From contig NZ_HE997643.1 in assembly GCF_000312485.1 (NCBI RefSeq), forward strand, positions 1,292,806-1,356,805: a DNA stretch of 64,000 nt, given 5' to 3'. Numbering within the stretch: position 1 is the stretch's first letter; every line of letters begins with the position of its first letter. The notes under the pieces are model-generated. The model worked only from the letters and a program-made list of their open reading frames with translations, was not told the DNA's origin and searched no databases. Positions 28,665 to 39,089 of this stretch are shown here, piece by piece. The translations under genes were made by a program, and so were the position numbers. This stretch comes from Yersinia massiliensis CCUG 53443. GTDB lineage: Bacteria > Pseudomonadota > Gammaproteobacteria > Enterobacterales > Enterobacteriaceae.

Positions 28665-28778
28665 ATGAGTAAGGGAATGGACAGCAAAAAGAACGCGAAG
28701 AAAAAGCCACTAAAAACACCGGCTGAGAAAAAAGCTGAGAAACGCGCTAAGAAGTCATCAGCATCCAGCGCAGAATAA
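28665..28778 (+). CDS. 37-residue lysine-rich small protein
   Basis: ATG at 28665 after AAAGAGAGGCAGCC. The product MSKGMDSKKNAKKKPLKTPA continues EKKAEKRAKK and ends SSASSAE; 14 of 37 residues are lysine. It resembles short basic enterobacterial proteins that may bind nucleic acid, but I cannot name it. It has its own strong terminator, which supports a genuine unit. Confidence 0.65.
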   Translation: MSKGMDSKKNAKKKPLKTPAEKKAEKRAKKSSASSAE

Positions 28779-28800
28779 TGGTATTTTCGTCTCGTTAGCC

Positions 28801-28826
28801 AACCCGCCCCGAAAGGCGGGTTTTTT
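28801..28826 (+). terminator. Rho-independent terminator
   Basis: AACCCGCC-CCGAAA-GGCGGGTT followed by a T run; ends the lysine-rich small gene. Confidence 0.9.
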
Positions 28827-28861
28827 GTTGGTTATTATCATGGAAACGAAGGAGATTAAGG

Positions 28862-29521
28862 ATGTATTTTCGTGTCATCGATACTGAAACTTGTGGTTTA
28901 GACGGTGGGATTGTCGAGGTTGCTTCAATAGATTTAGTGGATGGACAACTGAGTAACCCGATGAGTGATCTGGTCAGCCCGGATAGGCCAATCAGTATTG
29001 ACGCCATGGTAATTCACCATATCACCGAAGAAATGGTCGAGGGTAAACCAAGAATCGCTGTTGCCATTCGAAAATATCAGGGTAGTCCTTATTATGTTGC
29101 GCATAACGCCCCTTTTGACCGAGGTGTTCTGCCTGAGATGGGTGGCCAATGGATTTGCACGTTCAAGCTGGCACGTATGCTTTACCCTGATATTAAGTAC
29201 AGTAATCAATATCTACGTTATGCCTTACGCCTGAATGTTTCACCGCCTGATGGACTGTACCCTCATCGCGCGTTGTATGACTGCTACGTCACGGCGGCAT
29301 TGTTGCAGCGTATAATGCTGGACTCAGGTTGGAACGCTGAGCAAATGGTCGAGATAACGCAGCAACCCTTGTTGTTGCAGACCTTTAAATTCGGCAAGTA
29401 TCGCGGGAAAAGTATTGAGCAGATAGCCCGACAGGATCCGGACTACCTGCGTTGGATGTTAGCTTCAATCACTGATCTGACGCCAGATATGCGCCATACA
29501 CTGAACCATTATCTGTCGTAA
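28862..29521 (+). CDS. exoX: ExoX, DNA exonuclease X
   Basis: 219 residues, DEDD-family 3'-5' exonuclease. IDTETCGLDGGIVEVASID carries the first Asp-Glu pair, AHNAPFDRGVLPEM the second acid, and HRALYDCYVTAALLQR the H-x4-D motif. The C-terminal FKFGKYRGKSIEQIARQDPDYLRWML is the usual ExoX tail. It degrades DNA in mismatch repair and UV tolerance. AAGGAGATTAAGG precedes the ATG. Convergent with ptrB, 14 bases apart. Confidence 0.95.
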   Translation: MYFRVIDTETCGLDGGIVEVASIDLVDGQLSNPMSDLVSPDRPISIDAMVIHHITEEMVEGKPRIAVAIRKYQGSPYYVAHNAPFDRGVLPEMGGQWICTFKLARMLYPDIKYSNQYLRYALRLNVSPPDGLYPHRALYDCYVTAALLQRIMLDSGWNAEQMVEITQQPLLLQTFKFGKYRGKSIEQIARQDPDYLRWMLASITDLTPDMRHTLNHYLS

Positions 29522-29535
29522 TTTGATCGTTGATA

Positions 29536-31608
29536 TCAAGCGAGACCAAGAATAAATGCGTATTCCAAAGCGATATCTTCATAGGCTTTGAAACGCCCCG
29601 ACTTACCGCCATGGCCAGAGTCCATATCGGTATGGAGCAGCAGTTGGTGGTCATCGGTTTTCATTTCACGCAATTTTGCGACCCATTTTGCCGGTTCCCA
29701 ATATTGAACCTGGGAATCGTGTAAACCGGTCGTGACCAGCATGTGCGGGTAGTTTTGGGCTTTAACCTGATCATAGGGGCTGTATTGCTTAATATAGTCG
29801 TAATACGCCTTTTCGTTTGGATTGCCCCACTCATCATATTCACCAGTGGTTAGCGGGATAGATTCATCCAGCATCGTGGTGACCACATCAACAAATGGCA
29901 CTTGTGCGACAACACCTTTATACAGTTCAGGGGCTTGGTTAATGACGGTTCCCATCAGTAAGCCACCAGCACTCCCCCCCATAGCAAAGACACGCTTGGC
30001 ATCACCGTAACCTTTTTCTATCAATGCCTTAGTAACATCAATAAAGTCATTAAAGGTATTTAATTTATTGAATAACTTCCCATCTTCATACCAGCGTTGG
30101 CCCAGTTCACCACCACCTCGAATATGCGCCAGTGCAAAGACAAAGCCACGGTCCAGCAAACTTAAGCGGCTGCCGCTAAACGCGGGATCCATACTGCTAC
30201 CGTAAGAACCGTAGCCATACACCAACAAGGGGTTAGCACCTGAAACAAATTGGTCGCGGTGATAAACCAGCGAGACGGGTATTTTTACGCCATCAGTTGC
30301 CGTCACCCAAATCCGTTCGCTACGGTATTTTTCAGGTGAGAAGTTCTTCACTTCCTGTTGTTTAAGTAACTGGCGCGCGCCAGTGTCCATATTCAGCTCA
30401 AACATAGAGCTGGGCGTGGTCATGGATGAGTAGCCATAGCGCAGCAGTTCAGTTTCTGGCTCGGGGTTATACGCGAGCCAAGTCACATAGGTAGGATCAT
30501 CGAACGTAATCGACTTTTCTTCACCTGTGTTCCAGTGAATTTGCCGCAAATGGGTCAGCCCTTCGCTGCGCTCTTCGACCACCAGCCAGTCACGGAACAA
30601 ACTGAACCCTTCCAACATCACGTCTATTCTTGGCGCAATGATGGGCTGCCACTGGGACTCATCGGCAAAATCACTGAGCGTTTTACCTTCTTCCGCTATT
30701 TTGTACAGACCAAAATTCTTGCCGTCTTCAGATGTGCATCTGTTTTTATTGGAACGAATATAGAAATGCTGCTTGTAGTGGTCCAAACCATATTCATGGT
30801 CTTTACGCCGTGGCGCAAACAACTGCGGCACAGGGTTATGCTGATCGGCATCTAGTAGGAGAATTTCAGAGGTGGTGGTGCTGCTGAGATGGATAACGAT
30901 ATAACGCTCTGATGTGGTTTTTTCTAAACCAACATAGAAAGTGTCGTCAGTTTCCTGATAGATCAGTTGGTCTTGTTTTGGATCCGTCCCAACGATGTGG
31001 CGATAGACTTGATAAGGCAATAAGGTTTTTTCATGTTTACGCACGTAGTACAGGGTTTTCGAGTCATTTGCCCATTCAAAATTGCCTGACGTATTGGTAA
31101 TGACATCTTCTTGCCAAGTATCGGTTTTTAAATACTTTACCCGAATATCATATTGGCGACGCGATAAGAAATCTTCAGCCACAGCCAAAAGTTGGTTATC
31201 TGGGCTGACATCTAACCCACCTAAGGTATAAAAGTCACTGTCTGCGGCACGCTGATTACCATCCAATAACGTTTCCCAACTACTATCCGCCCAAACAGGT
31301 TGACGGACATAAATCGCATATTCGTTGCCCGGTTCATAGCGAGTCTGATAGCGATAGCCATTGCGGATATAAGGGACAGATTCTTCTTGCGGTGGAATAC
31401 GGGACACCATCTCTTGGTATAAGGTTTCACGCAAGGGTTGCAGTGGCTTCATGACGGCTTCAGTGTATTCGTTCTCGGCATGCAAATAATTCAAAACATC
31501 CGTGTTGGTACGTTCATCATCACGTAACCAATAATAGTCATCTACACGGGTATCGCCGTGCATGGTTATCGGATAAGGGCGTTTTTCTGCCTTTGGAGGT
31601 GTGGTCAT
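29536..31608 (-). CDS. ptrB: PtrB, oligopeptidase B
   Basis: 690 residues, prolyl-oligopeptidase family (S9A). The N-terminal beta-propeller (about 1-400) is followed by the hydrolase domain with [29 protein letters not shown], the active-site serine in [11 protein letters not shown], aspartate in [13 protein letters not shown] and histidine in [11 protein letters not shown]. It cleaves short peptides after Lys and Arg. Start at 31608 ([11 protein letters not shown]) matches relatives better than the 31623 ATG. An extra RCTSEDG insertion relative to E. coli is seen in a propeller loop. Confidence 0.95.
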   Translation of the reverse strand: MTTPPKAEKRPYPITMHGDTRVDDYYWLRDDERTNTDVLNYLHAENEYTEAVMKPLQPLRETLYQEMVSRIPPQEESVPYIRNGYRYQTRYEPGNEYAIYVRQPVWADSSWETLLDGNQRAADSDFYTLGGLDVSPDNQLLAVAEDFLSRRQYDIRVKYLKTDTWQEDVITNTSGNFEWANDSKTLYYVRKHEKTLLPYQVYRHIVGTDPKQDQLIYQETDDTFYVGLEKTTSERYIVIHLSSTTTSEILLLDADQHNPVPQLFAPRRKDHEYGLDHYKQHFYIRSNKNRCTSEDGKNFGLYKIAEEGKTLSDFADESQWQPIIAPRIDVMLEGFSLFRDWLVVEERSEGLTHLRQIHWNTGEEKSITFDDPTYVTWLAYNPEPETELLRYGYSSMTTPSSMFELNMDTGARQLLKQQEVKNFSPEKYRSERIWVTATDGVKIPVSLVYHRDQFVSGANPLLVYGYGSYGSSMDPAFSGSRLSLLDRGFVFALAHIRGGGELGQRWYEDGKLFNKLNTFNDFIDVTKALIEKGYGDAKRVFAMGGSAGGLLMGTVINQAPELYKGVVAQVPFVDVVTTMLDESIPLTTGEYDEWGNPNEKAYYDYIKQYSPYDQVKAQNYPHMLVTTGLHDSQVQYWEPAKWVAKLREMKTDDHQLLLHTDMDSGHGGKSGRFKAYEDIALEYAFILGLA

Positions 31609-31773
31609 GGGTGAGTTATCCATCTGTGTTCGTTATCGCGAGGGTGACACGATTATTTGGTGATGCCAAGCACCAACATTTAATGATGATGAATCAATAT
31701 GCTTCTAAATAAGTGATAAATGGAGTGAGAAACAGATACTGGGGTTCTTCGCCCCAGCACCTGTTTAGACGTA

Positions 31774-31822
31774 ATTCGAGCGAGTGCATGCAGCTAACAA
31801 CCCTGCGGCTTCAAGAAAAAAA
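31774..31822. repeat. Partial ERIC-like right end
   Basis: GAGCGAGTGCATGCAGC and CCCTGCGGCTTCAAG resemble the right half of the adjacent ERIC element. It looks like a truncated copy directly next to it, sharing the terminal TATA. Confidence 0.6.
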
Positions 31823-31949
31823 TATACCCAAAGTCATTGGAGTCACAGGTAGGCGGCAATTGAACTCATCCCGATGAGCATACATGAGTATGTGATTCGG
31901 GTGAGTGAAAGCAGCCAACACCCCTGTGGCTTCAAGGACGAAGGGTATA
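31823..31949. repeat. ERIC element, 127 bp
   Basis: Starts TATACCCAAAG, carries the core GTGATTCGGGTGAGTGAA and ends CGAAGGGTATA. It is exactly the standard 127 bp and bounded by TATA inverted ends. It overlaps the 3' end of yebF. Confidence 0.9.
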
Positions 31950-32288
31950 CGTCATCGAACCAGCCTGACAATCTAACACCACCTCATAGGTTTCATCGCC
32001 CTTATTACCTCGAACAACCAATGGAACCTGCCAGATGTCATCTTTGCCGGTGATATCAACCTCACTAATCCAAACCACGGGCTTATCTGTTCCGAGTCGT
32101 TTTTTGTCATTTTCCCAGCGCGTGATTCTATTTTGTAGAAAATCACGTTTGACCTGAGTGGCAACCTGAGATTGATTTAAGCCGGTACAAGTAGGCACTT
32201 TCGCTACCCGTGGCTCTTGCGCTTGCACATTGCCTGTGATGGCTGCCGATACGGCAGCAAATACCAAGGCGAGTCCTGTCTTTCTCAT
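31932..32288 (-). CDS. yebF: YebF, exported protein (colicin M immunity fold)
   Basis: 118 residues: signal peptide about 1-22 (ending NVQAQ), a cysteine pair (PTCTGLNQ and VLDCQAG), and the family block ITRWENDKKRLGTDKPVVWISEVDITGKDDIWQVPLVVRG. E. coli YebF reaches the medium in a porin-dependent manner and is related to colicin M immunity protein Cmi. Start at 32288 with GGAGGAAGG just upstream; the frame opens at 32315. The last five codons and the stop lie inside an ERIC element, so the C terminus (YTLRP) differs from E. coli. Confidence 0.92.
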   Translation of the reverse strand: MRKTGLALVFAAVSAAITGNVQAQEPRVAKVPTCTGLNQSQVATQVKRDFLQNRITRWENDKKRLGTDKPVVWISEVDITGKDDIWQVPLVVRGNKGDETYEVVLDCQAGSMTYTLRP

Positions 32289-32393
32289 CCTTCCTCCACT
32301 TTTTATTATTACCATCCAGCGGCAGGAACGATGATTGAGAGGTAGGTTACAGAGTGAACAACGCTGTCGCGTCTGCGAATCAGCGCTGCTGAA

Positions 32394-32741
<348 letters not shown>

Positions 32742-33062
32742 TTAAGCCGCTTGATTTTCTTCAGGTTTGGTCTTTTTCTCTGGCGCGTTTTTCTCAGACT
32801 TCACTTTTGATTGCCCATCTACAGGGGCTGTCGGACTTGCGCCACGAAGAATTTGCCCTAATGCATCTTTATTTTCTGCCAAGAAGAAACTCAGCGCTTC
32901 ACGCTGTTCTTCTTCAAGAGTTAAGGGAGCTTGCGACAACCATTCAGACAAATTGTCAGCCAAATCCAGCATTTTATCGTAGGCATCGGCTTCTTTTTTG
33001 GTTGTGAAAGTCATTTTTTCCTCACCCTGTCTTACCACGACGAATTTTATTTCAACGGCCAT
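32742..33062 (-). CDS. yebG: YebG, SOS-inducible protein
   Basis: 106 residues. The first 70 match E. coli YebG (MAVEIKFVVVRQGEEKMTFTTKKEADAYDKMLDLADNL), then a lysine- and glutamate-rich disordered tail that is unlike E. coli. Function unknown, but LexA regulation is supported by a box 30 bases upstream. It is followed by yqfB in the same direction, 39 bases away. Confidence 0.93.
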   Translation of the reverse strand: MAVEIKFVVVRQGEEKMTFTTKKEADAYDKMLDLADNLSEWLSQAPLTLEEEQREALSFFLAENKDALGQILRGASPTAPVDGQSKVKSEKNAPEKKTKPEENQAA

Positions 33063-33091
33063 GAATAAACGTCCTATTTGCTTATAGGTTA

Positions 33092-33107
33092 CTGTACATA
33101 AACACAG
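33092..33107. promoter_or_regulatory. LexA box upstream of yebG
   Basis: CTGTACATAAACACAG fits CTGT-N8-ACAG exactly, 30 bases upstream of the yebG start on the minus strand. Confidence 0.9.
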
Positions 33108-33155
33108 TATAAGATGATTTATTGGGAGGATGCAATCACCATCCCCCCACTGTGA

Positions 33156-34538
33156 TTATTTTAATAGACGGGCTTTGCAGTTTTTGCCTTTGATTTTACC
33201 TTGTTGCAACTGTTGTAAAGCGCGCTTGGCGCTGGCCTTACGGATAGCCACATAGGCATGCACCGGGAACATGTCGATTTTACCCACATCCGCCGCAGTC
33301 AAACCCGCATCACCGGTGAGTGCACCCAAGATATCGCCTGGGCGAATTTTTGCTTTACGGCCACCGTCAATGCATAGCGTCACCATTTCGGGTTCCAGCA
33401 GAGGGCTAGTGCTGCGGCTCACTTGATCAGTGGGTGTCCATTTCAACTTTATTTGCAGATAATCTTCAATTGCATGGGCGCGAGTCATTTCTTGTGGTGT
33501 ACACAAGCTAACAGCCAGCCCACTCATCCCTGCTCGGCCAGTACGCCCAATGCGGTGCACGTGTACTTCAGGATCAAATGCCAGTTCAAAGTTAACCACT
33601 AACTCTAAATCTTTGATGTCCAGACCACGAGCGGCAACATCGGTTGCCACTAACACACGACAACTGCGGTTGGAAAAACGGACCAGCACCTGATCACGGT
33701 CACGTTGTTCTAAGTCACCGTGTAAAGCCAGCACACTAATGCCACGGGATTCCAGTGCGTCGTAAACACTCTGGCAATCTTTTTTGGTATTACAGAACAC
33801 GACGCAAGATGCGGGTTGATAGTGGCTGAGAATGGCAATCAGCAGCGGTAAGCGTTTTTCGCGCGTGGTTTCAAAGAACACCTGCTCAATGGCGGGCGCT
33901 TCTTCGCCATCATCCACTTCAACATTGAGCGGATCACGCTGCACCCGCGCACTGATGCGTTCAATGCCAAACGGATAAGTGGCGGAGAACAACAAAGTTT
34001 GACGCGTTGGTGGGGTGTAAGAAATCACATCATCGATGGCATCGGCGAAACCCATATCTAACATGCGATCGGCTTCATCCAAGACCAGCACCTTGAGATC
34101 ATCCAGCACCAGCGTTTTTTTGCGTAAATGTTCTTGGATGCGCCCTGGTGTACCGACAACAATATGGGGCGCATGTACCAGAGAGTCCAACTGGTGGCCC
34201 ATCGGCTGGCCGCCGCATAAGGTCAAAATTTTGATGTTCTGAGTGAAACGGGCCAAGCGGCGTAGCTCTTTACTGACTTGGTCTGCCAATTCACGGGTCG
34301 GACACAGCACTAATGCCTGAGTGACAAACTCACCTACCGCAATTTTGTCTAGCAAACCGATACCAAATGCAGCGGTTTTACCACTGCCCGTTTTGGCCTT
34401 CGCCCGAACATCCTGCCCGTTGAGGATTGCCGGTAGCGCTGCAGCCTGTACCGGTGTCATTTCGGTATAGCCAAGTTCATTAAGATTGGACAACTGCTCA
34501 GCAGGCAGCGTCAAGGTCGCAAAGGAGGTTGTGCTCAC
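33156..34538 (-). CDS. dbpA: DbpA, 23S rRNA-specific DEAD-box helicase
   Basis: 460 residues. Q-motif region YTEMTPVQAAALPAIL, motif I AKTGSGKT, motif II DEAD, motif III SAT, motif VI HRIGRTGR, and the C-terminal RNA-binding domain ending GKIKGKNCKARLL that recognises hairpin 92 of 23S rRNA. It acts in 50S assembly. GTG at 34538 chosen because the protein then aligns with E. coli DbpA; the longer frame (34658) is unlikely. Confidence 0.95.
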   Translation of the reverse strand: MSTTSFATLTLPAEQLSNLNELGYTEMTPVQAAALPAILNGQDVRAKAKTGSGKTAAFGIGLLDKIAVGEFVTQALVLCPTRELADQVSKELRRLARFTQNIKILTLCGGQPMGHQLDSLVHAPHIVVGTPGRIQEHLRKKTLVLDDLKVLVLDEADRMLDMGFADAIDDVISYTPPTRQTLLFSATYPFGIERISARVQRDPLNVEVDDGEEAPAIEQVFFETTREKRLPLLIAILSHYQPASCVVFCNTKKDCQSVYDALESRGISVLALHGDLEQRDRDQVLVRFSNRSCRVLVATDVAARGLDIKDLELVVNFELAFDPEVHVHRIGRTGRAGMSGLAVSLCTPQEMTRAHAIEDYLQIKLKWTPTDQVSRSTSPLLEPEMVTLCIDGGRKAKIRPGDILGALTGDAGLTAADVGKIDMFPVHAYVAIRKASAKRALQQLQQGKIKGKNCKARLLK

Positions 34539-34858
34539 GGCAAAGACTCTTATAACAGGATGGAATGGCAGCGATGGCCTGAAGGCAAGCGCAATATTTT
34601 GGCGCGATAATACCAGAAGTGGGCCTCTCGCCGGTAGAATACTGCAAAAACCACACAAATTAGACTTGGCCGACGCCTCTCAATTCGTTCTTCATACGCT
34701 CAGAATTAAAATTTTCACCCAATAAATGCCCCTATTTGACTGCGCTCGGTTAGATACGCAATCGTTTTCGTTTCTGTTTTACTTTATACTATCGCCCATT
34801 AAAATCACTCGCGCGCCGAGTAAATATGTCATTTTCCCACTGATGTAGGTATCTCACT
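34539..34858. other. Intergenic between dbpA and purT
   Basis: 320 bases with the divergent promoters and a PurR site; no gene seen. Confidence 0.5.
34756..34771. promoter_or_regulatory. PurR operator upstream of purT
   Basis: ACGCAATCGTTTTCGT differs at two positions from the palindrome ACGCAAACGTTTGCGT and lies 88 bases before purT. Confidence 0.8.
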
Positions 34859-36040
34859 ATGCTAACAATTGGAACCGCTCTGCGCCCAGGCGCCACTCGT
34901 GTCATGCTGCTAGGCTCAGGCGAGTTGGGCAAAGAAGTGGCAATAGAATGCCAGAGACTCGGGTTGGAAGTTATTGCTGTCGATCGCTATGCGGATGCTC
35001 CCGCTATGCATGTCGCCCATCGCAACCATGTGATTAACATGTTGGATGGTGCTGCGTTGAAGCAGTTAGTTGAACAAGAGAAACCACATTATATCGTGCC
35101 AGAAATTGAAGCCATCGCCACTGATATGCTGGTTGAATTAGAAAACATGGGGCAACGTGTTGTCCCTTGTGCCGAGGCTACCCGTTTGACGATGAATCGT
35201 GAAGGTATTCGCCGTCTGGCCGCTGAAACCCTGCAAATTCCCACCTCTAGCTACCGTTTCGCCGATACCGAAAGTGCTTTTCACGCTGCCGTGAGTGAGA
35301 TTGGCTACCCATGTATCGTCAAGCCTGTGATGAGTTCTTCAGGTAAAGGACAGAGTTTGATTCGCAGTGAAGATCAACTCAAAACCGCGTGGGACTATGC
35401 GCAATTGGGTGGCCGTGCGGGTGGTGGACGCGTGATCGTCGAAGGACTGGTGCGCTTTGATTTTGAAATAACCTTGCTGACGATCAGCGCTGTTGATGGT
35501 ATCCATTTCTGCGCGCCGATTGGTCACCGTCAGGAAGAAGGTGATTACCGCGAATCTTGGCAGCCGCAAGCAATGAGTGATGTTGCGTTAAAACGCGCTA
35601 AAGCGATAGCCTCTCAGGTGGTGACAGCATTAGGTGGCTACGGATTATTTGGCGTCGAGCTGTTTGTCTGCGGCGATGAAGTGATCTTTAGTGAAGTCTC
35701 ACCGCGCCCGCATGATACAGGGATGGTGACCTTAATTTCGCAGAATATGTCCGAGTTTGCGCTACATGTTCGTGCCTTTTTGGGGTTGCCGATTGGCACC
35801 ATTCGGCAATATGGCGCGGCAGCATCAGCCGTTATTTTGCCTGAATTGACTAGCCAAAATATCCATTATCATGGGCTAGAAACAGCGCTAGCGGGGGATA
35901 CGCAGATTCGCTTATTTGGTAAGCCGGAAATTGCCGGTAAACGGCGTCTGGGCGTTGCTTTAGCCGTTGCAGATGATGTGAGTGCTGCCATTGAAGTGGC
36001 GAAGCGCGCTGCGAGTGCTGTCGTGGTAAGTGGGAAATAA
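34859..36040 (+). CDS. purT: PurT, formate-dependent GAR transformylase
   Basis: 393 residues, ATP-grasp enzyme. [23 protein letters not shown] opens the N-terminal fold; [16 protein letters not shown] is the phosphate loop; [15 protein letters not shown] and [12 protein letters not shown] complete the family pattern. It makes formyl-GAR from GAR, ATP and formate in purine synthesis. ATG at 34859, expected to be repressed by PurR. Ends in a strong terminator shared with yoaH. Confidence 0.97.
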   Translation: MLTIGTALRPGATRVMLLGSGELGKEVAIECQRLGLEVIAVDRYADAPAMHVAHRNHVINMLDGAALKQLVEQEKPHYIVPEIEAIATDMLVELENMGQRVVPCAEATRLTMNREGIRRLAAETLQIPTSSYRFADTESAFHAAVSEIGYPCIVKPVMSSSGKGQSLIRSEDQLKTAWDYAQLGGRAGGGRVIVEGLVRFDFEITLLTISAVDGIHFCAPIGHRQEEGDYRESWQPQAMSDVALKRAKAIASQVVTALGGYGLFGVELFVCGDEVIFSEVSPRPHDTGMVTLISQNMSEFALHVRAFLGLPIGTIRQYGAAASAVILPELTSQNIHYHGLETALAGDTQIRLFGKPEIAGKRRLGVALAVADDVSAAIEVAKRAASAVVVSGK

Positions 36041-36058
36041 CACTTTTGCTCTGATCAA

Positions 36059-36087
36059 AAAACCCGCCATTCTCGGCGGGTTTTTTC
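36059..36087. terminator. Bidirectional terminator purT/yoaH
   Basis: AAAACCCGCC-ATTCTC-GGCGGGTTTTTT works on both strands. Confidence 0.9.
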
Positions 36088-36108
36088 GTTTAAGTTGCGG
36101 TGCGAAAA

Positions 36109-36366
36109 TCAACCTTCATATTGGTCTTCAATTTCATCTGCATCTTGTTCATCATCACGACGATAATCAGACTCTTCGTGATCCTCAAAGTCGGTATCTT
36201 CAAAAATAGGCATCGCTTGAGGATCGTTTTGGTGCCGCTCACGAATCTCTTCGGCAACCAATGCGATCGCCTCACCACTGCTCATTCCTTCCGACATGAA
36301 TTTGTGAATACGTTCAACCGCTTCTTGCTGTTCCTCATGGGAAAGTGAAGGCATACCCGCTAGCAT
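36109..36366 (-). CDS. yoaH: YoaH, UPF0181 family
   Basis: 85 residues. The first 50 match YoaH ([36 protein letters not shown]); a longer acidic tail rich in D and E ([16 protein letters not shown]) makes it longer than the 59-residue E. coli protein. GGAGATAAATCA precedes the ATG. Function unknown. Confidence 0.92.
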   Translation of the reverse strand: MLAGMPSLSHEEQQEAVERIHKFMSEGMSSGEAIALVAEEIRERHQNDPQAMPIFEDTDFEDHEESDYRRDDEQDADEIEDQYEG

Positions 36367-36420
36367 TGATTTATCTCCTACCTATAATTGCTCAAGTATA
36401 CCTGTTTATTCTCATCAGCG

Positions 36421-36478
36421 GTGAATTGGCTATTCCATACTGAATTGGCTATATCCGAGTCGAATTGGCCCTCCCCGA
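36421..36478 (+). repeat. Three 19-base tandem repeats
   Basis: GTGAATTGGCTATTCCATA, CTGAATTGGCTATATCCGA and GTCGAATTGGCCCTCCCCGA share GAATTGGC with a period of 19-20 bases, between yoaH and pabB. Confidence 0.7.
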
Positions 36479-36571
36479 TAGAACGGGCAGAAACCGATGC
36501 GTGTTTTATGCTAATCTTCTCGGCGGCCTGATGTTCCCCCCTCTTCACCCGTAAGAAAAGAATAACGACTC

Positions 36572-37963
36572 ATGAGTATAAAATCCCTGACCTTCAAAAC
36601 TTTGCCTTATCAGCCTGATGCTCTGATCCAGCAATTTACACCACTCGCCAATCAGGCGTGGGCGATGTTATTGCACTCTGGATTCGCCGAGCATGCTCAT
36701 AATCGTTTTGATATTTTGGTTGCTGACCCCGTGGTCACACTCACGACCAGAGGGGAACAAACCGAGATAGTCGGGACTCAAGGAACGACGTTATCCCGCG
36801 AAGATCCCTTTATGCTATTACAGCAAGAATTGGATAAATTCTTACCATCCATCCCAACGTATCCAGACTTACCCTTCTTAGGGGGCGCATTGGGACTATT
36901 TGGTTATGATCTTGGCCGGCGGATTGAAAAGGTCCCTGCGTTGGCTGAACAAGATATTGCCCTACCCGATATGGCCATTGGGTTGTATGACTGGGCACTC
37001 ATTGCTGATCACCATCTGCAAAAACTGACCTTGGTATGTCACGGTGATGCCGAGCAACGACTAGACTGGTTGTGTCAGTTGAAAGCGACAGAAGCTGCCG
37101 CACCTTTTAGGTTGACGAGCCCATGGCAAGCCAATATGTCGCGTGAGCAATATGGCGAAAAATTCCGCCAAATTCAGGCCTATCTTCATAGCGGGGATTG
37201 CTACCAAATTAATTTGGCACAGAGATTCAGTGCTGAATATCAAGGAGATGAATGGCAAGCCTTCCTCTCTTTGAGCCGCAGTAATCGTGCCCCTTTTTCT
37301 GCCTTTATTCGATTGCCTCACAACAGCGTACTCAGCGTATCGCCAGAGCGTTTTCTCTGGTTGGAAAACCATCAGATTCAGACTCGCCCAATTAAAGGGA
37401 CATTGCCACGGCTACCAAACCCTGAGCAGGATCGTCTGCAAGCAGCACGATTGGCAAACGCCAGTAAAGACCGAGCAGAAAACCTGATGATAGTTGATTT
37501 GCTACGCAATGATATCGGACGAGTGGCTCAGCCAGGTAGCGTACGGGTGCCAGAATTATTCGTCGTTGAGCCCTTCCCTGCAGTGCACCATTTGGTCAGT
37601 ACCATTACTGCCACACTGCCTGATAATTGCCCTGCGACCGCACTTCTGCGTGCTTGTTTCCCCGGAGGTTCCATCACGGGTGCCCCTAAAATTCGTGCAA
37701 TGGAAATTATTGAACAGCTGGAGCCGCATCGGCGTAATGCCTACTGCGGTAACATTGGCTATATTAGTTGCTGCGGGACAATGGATACCAATATTACGAT
37801 CCGCACCCTATTGACTGAAAACGGGAAAATATATTGCTCCGCTGGCGGGGGAATTGTGGCTGACAGTCAGGAACAGGCTGAATATCAGGAAACTTTTGAT
37901 AAAATTGCCCGGATTTTGCCGCAACTCGAAAAAGAGTCATCGTCAAAAAGGTCAGAATGTTAG
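36572..37963 (+). CDS. pabB: PabB, aminodeoxychorismate synthase component I
   Basis: 463 residues. The N-terminal PabB domain (LGLFGYDLGRRIE) is followed by the chorismate-binding domain with SGDCYQINLAQRF, SPERFLW, the lysine of IKGTLPR (PabB lacks the TrpE-type alanine), ENLMIVDLLRNDIGR and FPGGSITGAPKIRAMEII. With PabA it makes 4-amino-4-deoxychorismate for folate. nudL and sdaA follow as in E. coli. Confidence 0.95.
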   Translation: MSIKSLTFKTLPYQPDALIQQFTPLANQAWAMLLHSGFAEHAHNRFDILVADPVVTLTTRGEQTEIVGTQGTTLSREDPFMLLQQELDKFLPSIPTYPDLPFLGGALGLFGYDLGRRIEKVPALAEQDIALPDMAIGLYDWALIADHHLQKLTLVCHGDAEQRLDWLCQLKATEAAAPFRLTSPWQANMSREQYGEKFRQIQAYLHSGDCYQINLAQRFSAEYQGDEWQAFLSLSRSNRAPFSAFIRLPHNSVLSVSPERFLWLENHQIQTRPIKGTLPRLPNPEQDRLQAARLANASKDRAENLMIVDLLRNDIGRVAQPGSVRVPELFVVEPFPAVHHLVSTITATLPDNCPATALLRACFPGGSITGAPKIRAMEIIEQLEPHRRNAYCGNIGYISCCGTMDTNITIRTLLTENGKIYCSAGGGIVADSQEQAEYQETFDKIARILPQLEKESSSKRSEC

Positions 37964-37999
37964 CCGTGTGCGACTTTTTAAAATTTATCACGATTGAGA

Positions 38000-38605
38000 A
38001 TGAATAATTTATGTACGAGACACCCTGTGAGTGAATCTTTAATCGGGAAAACATTGCCTGAATTTATCAGCCGCTTCCAATTACAGTTGCCGCAACCCGG
38101 TTGTTTTTTGGCCAATAGCCGACATGCCGCGGTATTGATCCCAATTATTTGTCGACCAGAACCGACATTACTGCTAACACGGCGTTCCAATCATTTGCGG
38201 AAACATGCTGGTCAGGTCGCGTTCCCCGGAGGTAAAGCTGATCCAGATGACCACTCATTAATTGCGACGGCGCTGCGTGAAGCCGAAGAAGAAGTCGCTA
38301 TTCCCGCGTCTGCCGTCCATGTATTGGGGCAATTGGCACCTTTGGACAGTTCCAGTGGCTATCAGGTCACCCCTATTGTCGGTTTGGTCCCTGACACCGT
38401 CGCTTTTCATGGCAATGAGGATGAAGTTGCAGGGCTATTTGAAATGCCGCTTTACGAAGCGCTGAGTCTTTCACGCTACTATTCGCTGGATATCCACCGT
38501 GGGGGAACTCATCACCGCGTGTATCTTTCTTGGTATGAGCGGCAGTTTGTATGGGGGCTGACAGCCGCTATCATTCGGCGGCTAGCGCAACAAGTCAGTC
38601 TTTAA
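38000..38605 (+). CDS. nudL: NudL, Nudix CoA pyrophosphatase
   Basis: 201 residues. The Nudix box is complete: G-x5-E-x7-REAEEEV in [25 protein letters not shown]; the preceding [22 protein letters not shown] is the NudL/CoAse signature. Start uncertain: ATG at 38000, TTG at 37994 and the GTG at 38027 are all open, none with a strong ribosome site. It lies 36 bases after pabB. Confidence 0.9.
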   Translation: MNNLCTRHPVSESLIGKTLPEFISRFQLQLPQPGCFLANSRHAAVLIPIICRPEPTLLLTRRSNHLRKHAGQVAFPGGKADPDDHSLIATALREAEEEVAIPASAVHVLGQLAPLDSSSGYQVTPIVGLVPDTVAFHGNEDEVAGLFEMPLYEALSLSRYYSLDIHRGGTHHRVYLSWYERQFVWGLTAAIIRRLAQQVSL

Positions 38606-39089
38606 ATTAAGCTAACCCGCACTATTGACATGGTTACTGGGTGATCAGCTTCACAGCACTGTCCTTTAAAAAGGGTCATTTCAGCATAAAGCGATCCCTA
38701 TCACCGCACCATCTCGATTTTTACTCTATTTTTCCCGCACAGAGTTTTTAAAAAAACTGTAAACTGACATGTCAGCGTTATGAAATATCTGTAAAATATC
38801 TTTCGTCAAAATAAACCTCTAAATCTATAAGGTTAAAACCCGACAAAAAATAACACTGATTTCGCCATACACAACTGCGGATGGCGATAAACAATTATGC
38901 GGTATCAAGTTGATACGGCCGGCACCAATAGCACCCCATAAACAGCGTTCTGTGATGGCTTGGTTTCACGTAGGCATTTGATGCGAAATCCCCTGCTGCG
39001 ATTCATAGAACACTTATACTTAATACAAACATTCTTAGCTGCCTTATTGGCATTAAGAAGAAAGATTGCGTTGTGAAGGAGTTTTTAGC
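38606..39089. other. Intergenic between nudL and sdaA
   Basis: 484 bases containing the sdaA promoter. Some inverted repeats occur but no gene or operator is recognised. Confidence 0.4.

Noticed and set aside
31741-31757. GGGG-TTCTTCG-CCCC hairpin
   Set aside because: Short stem without a T run; no gene needs it as a terminator.
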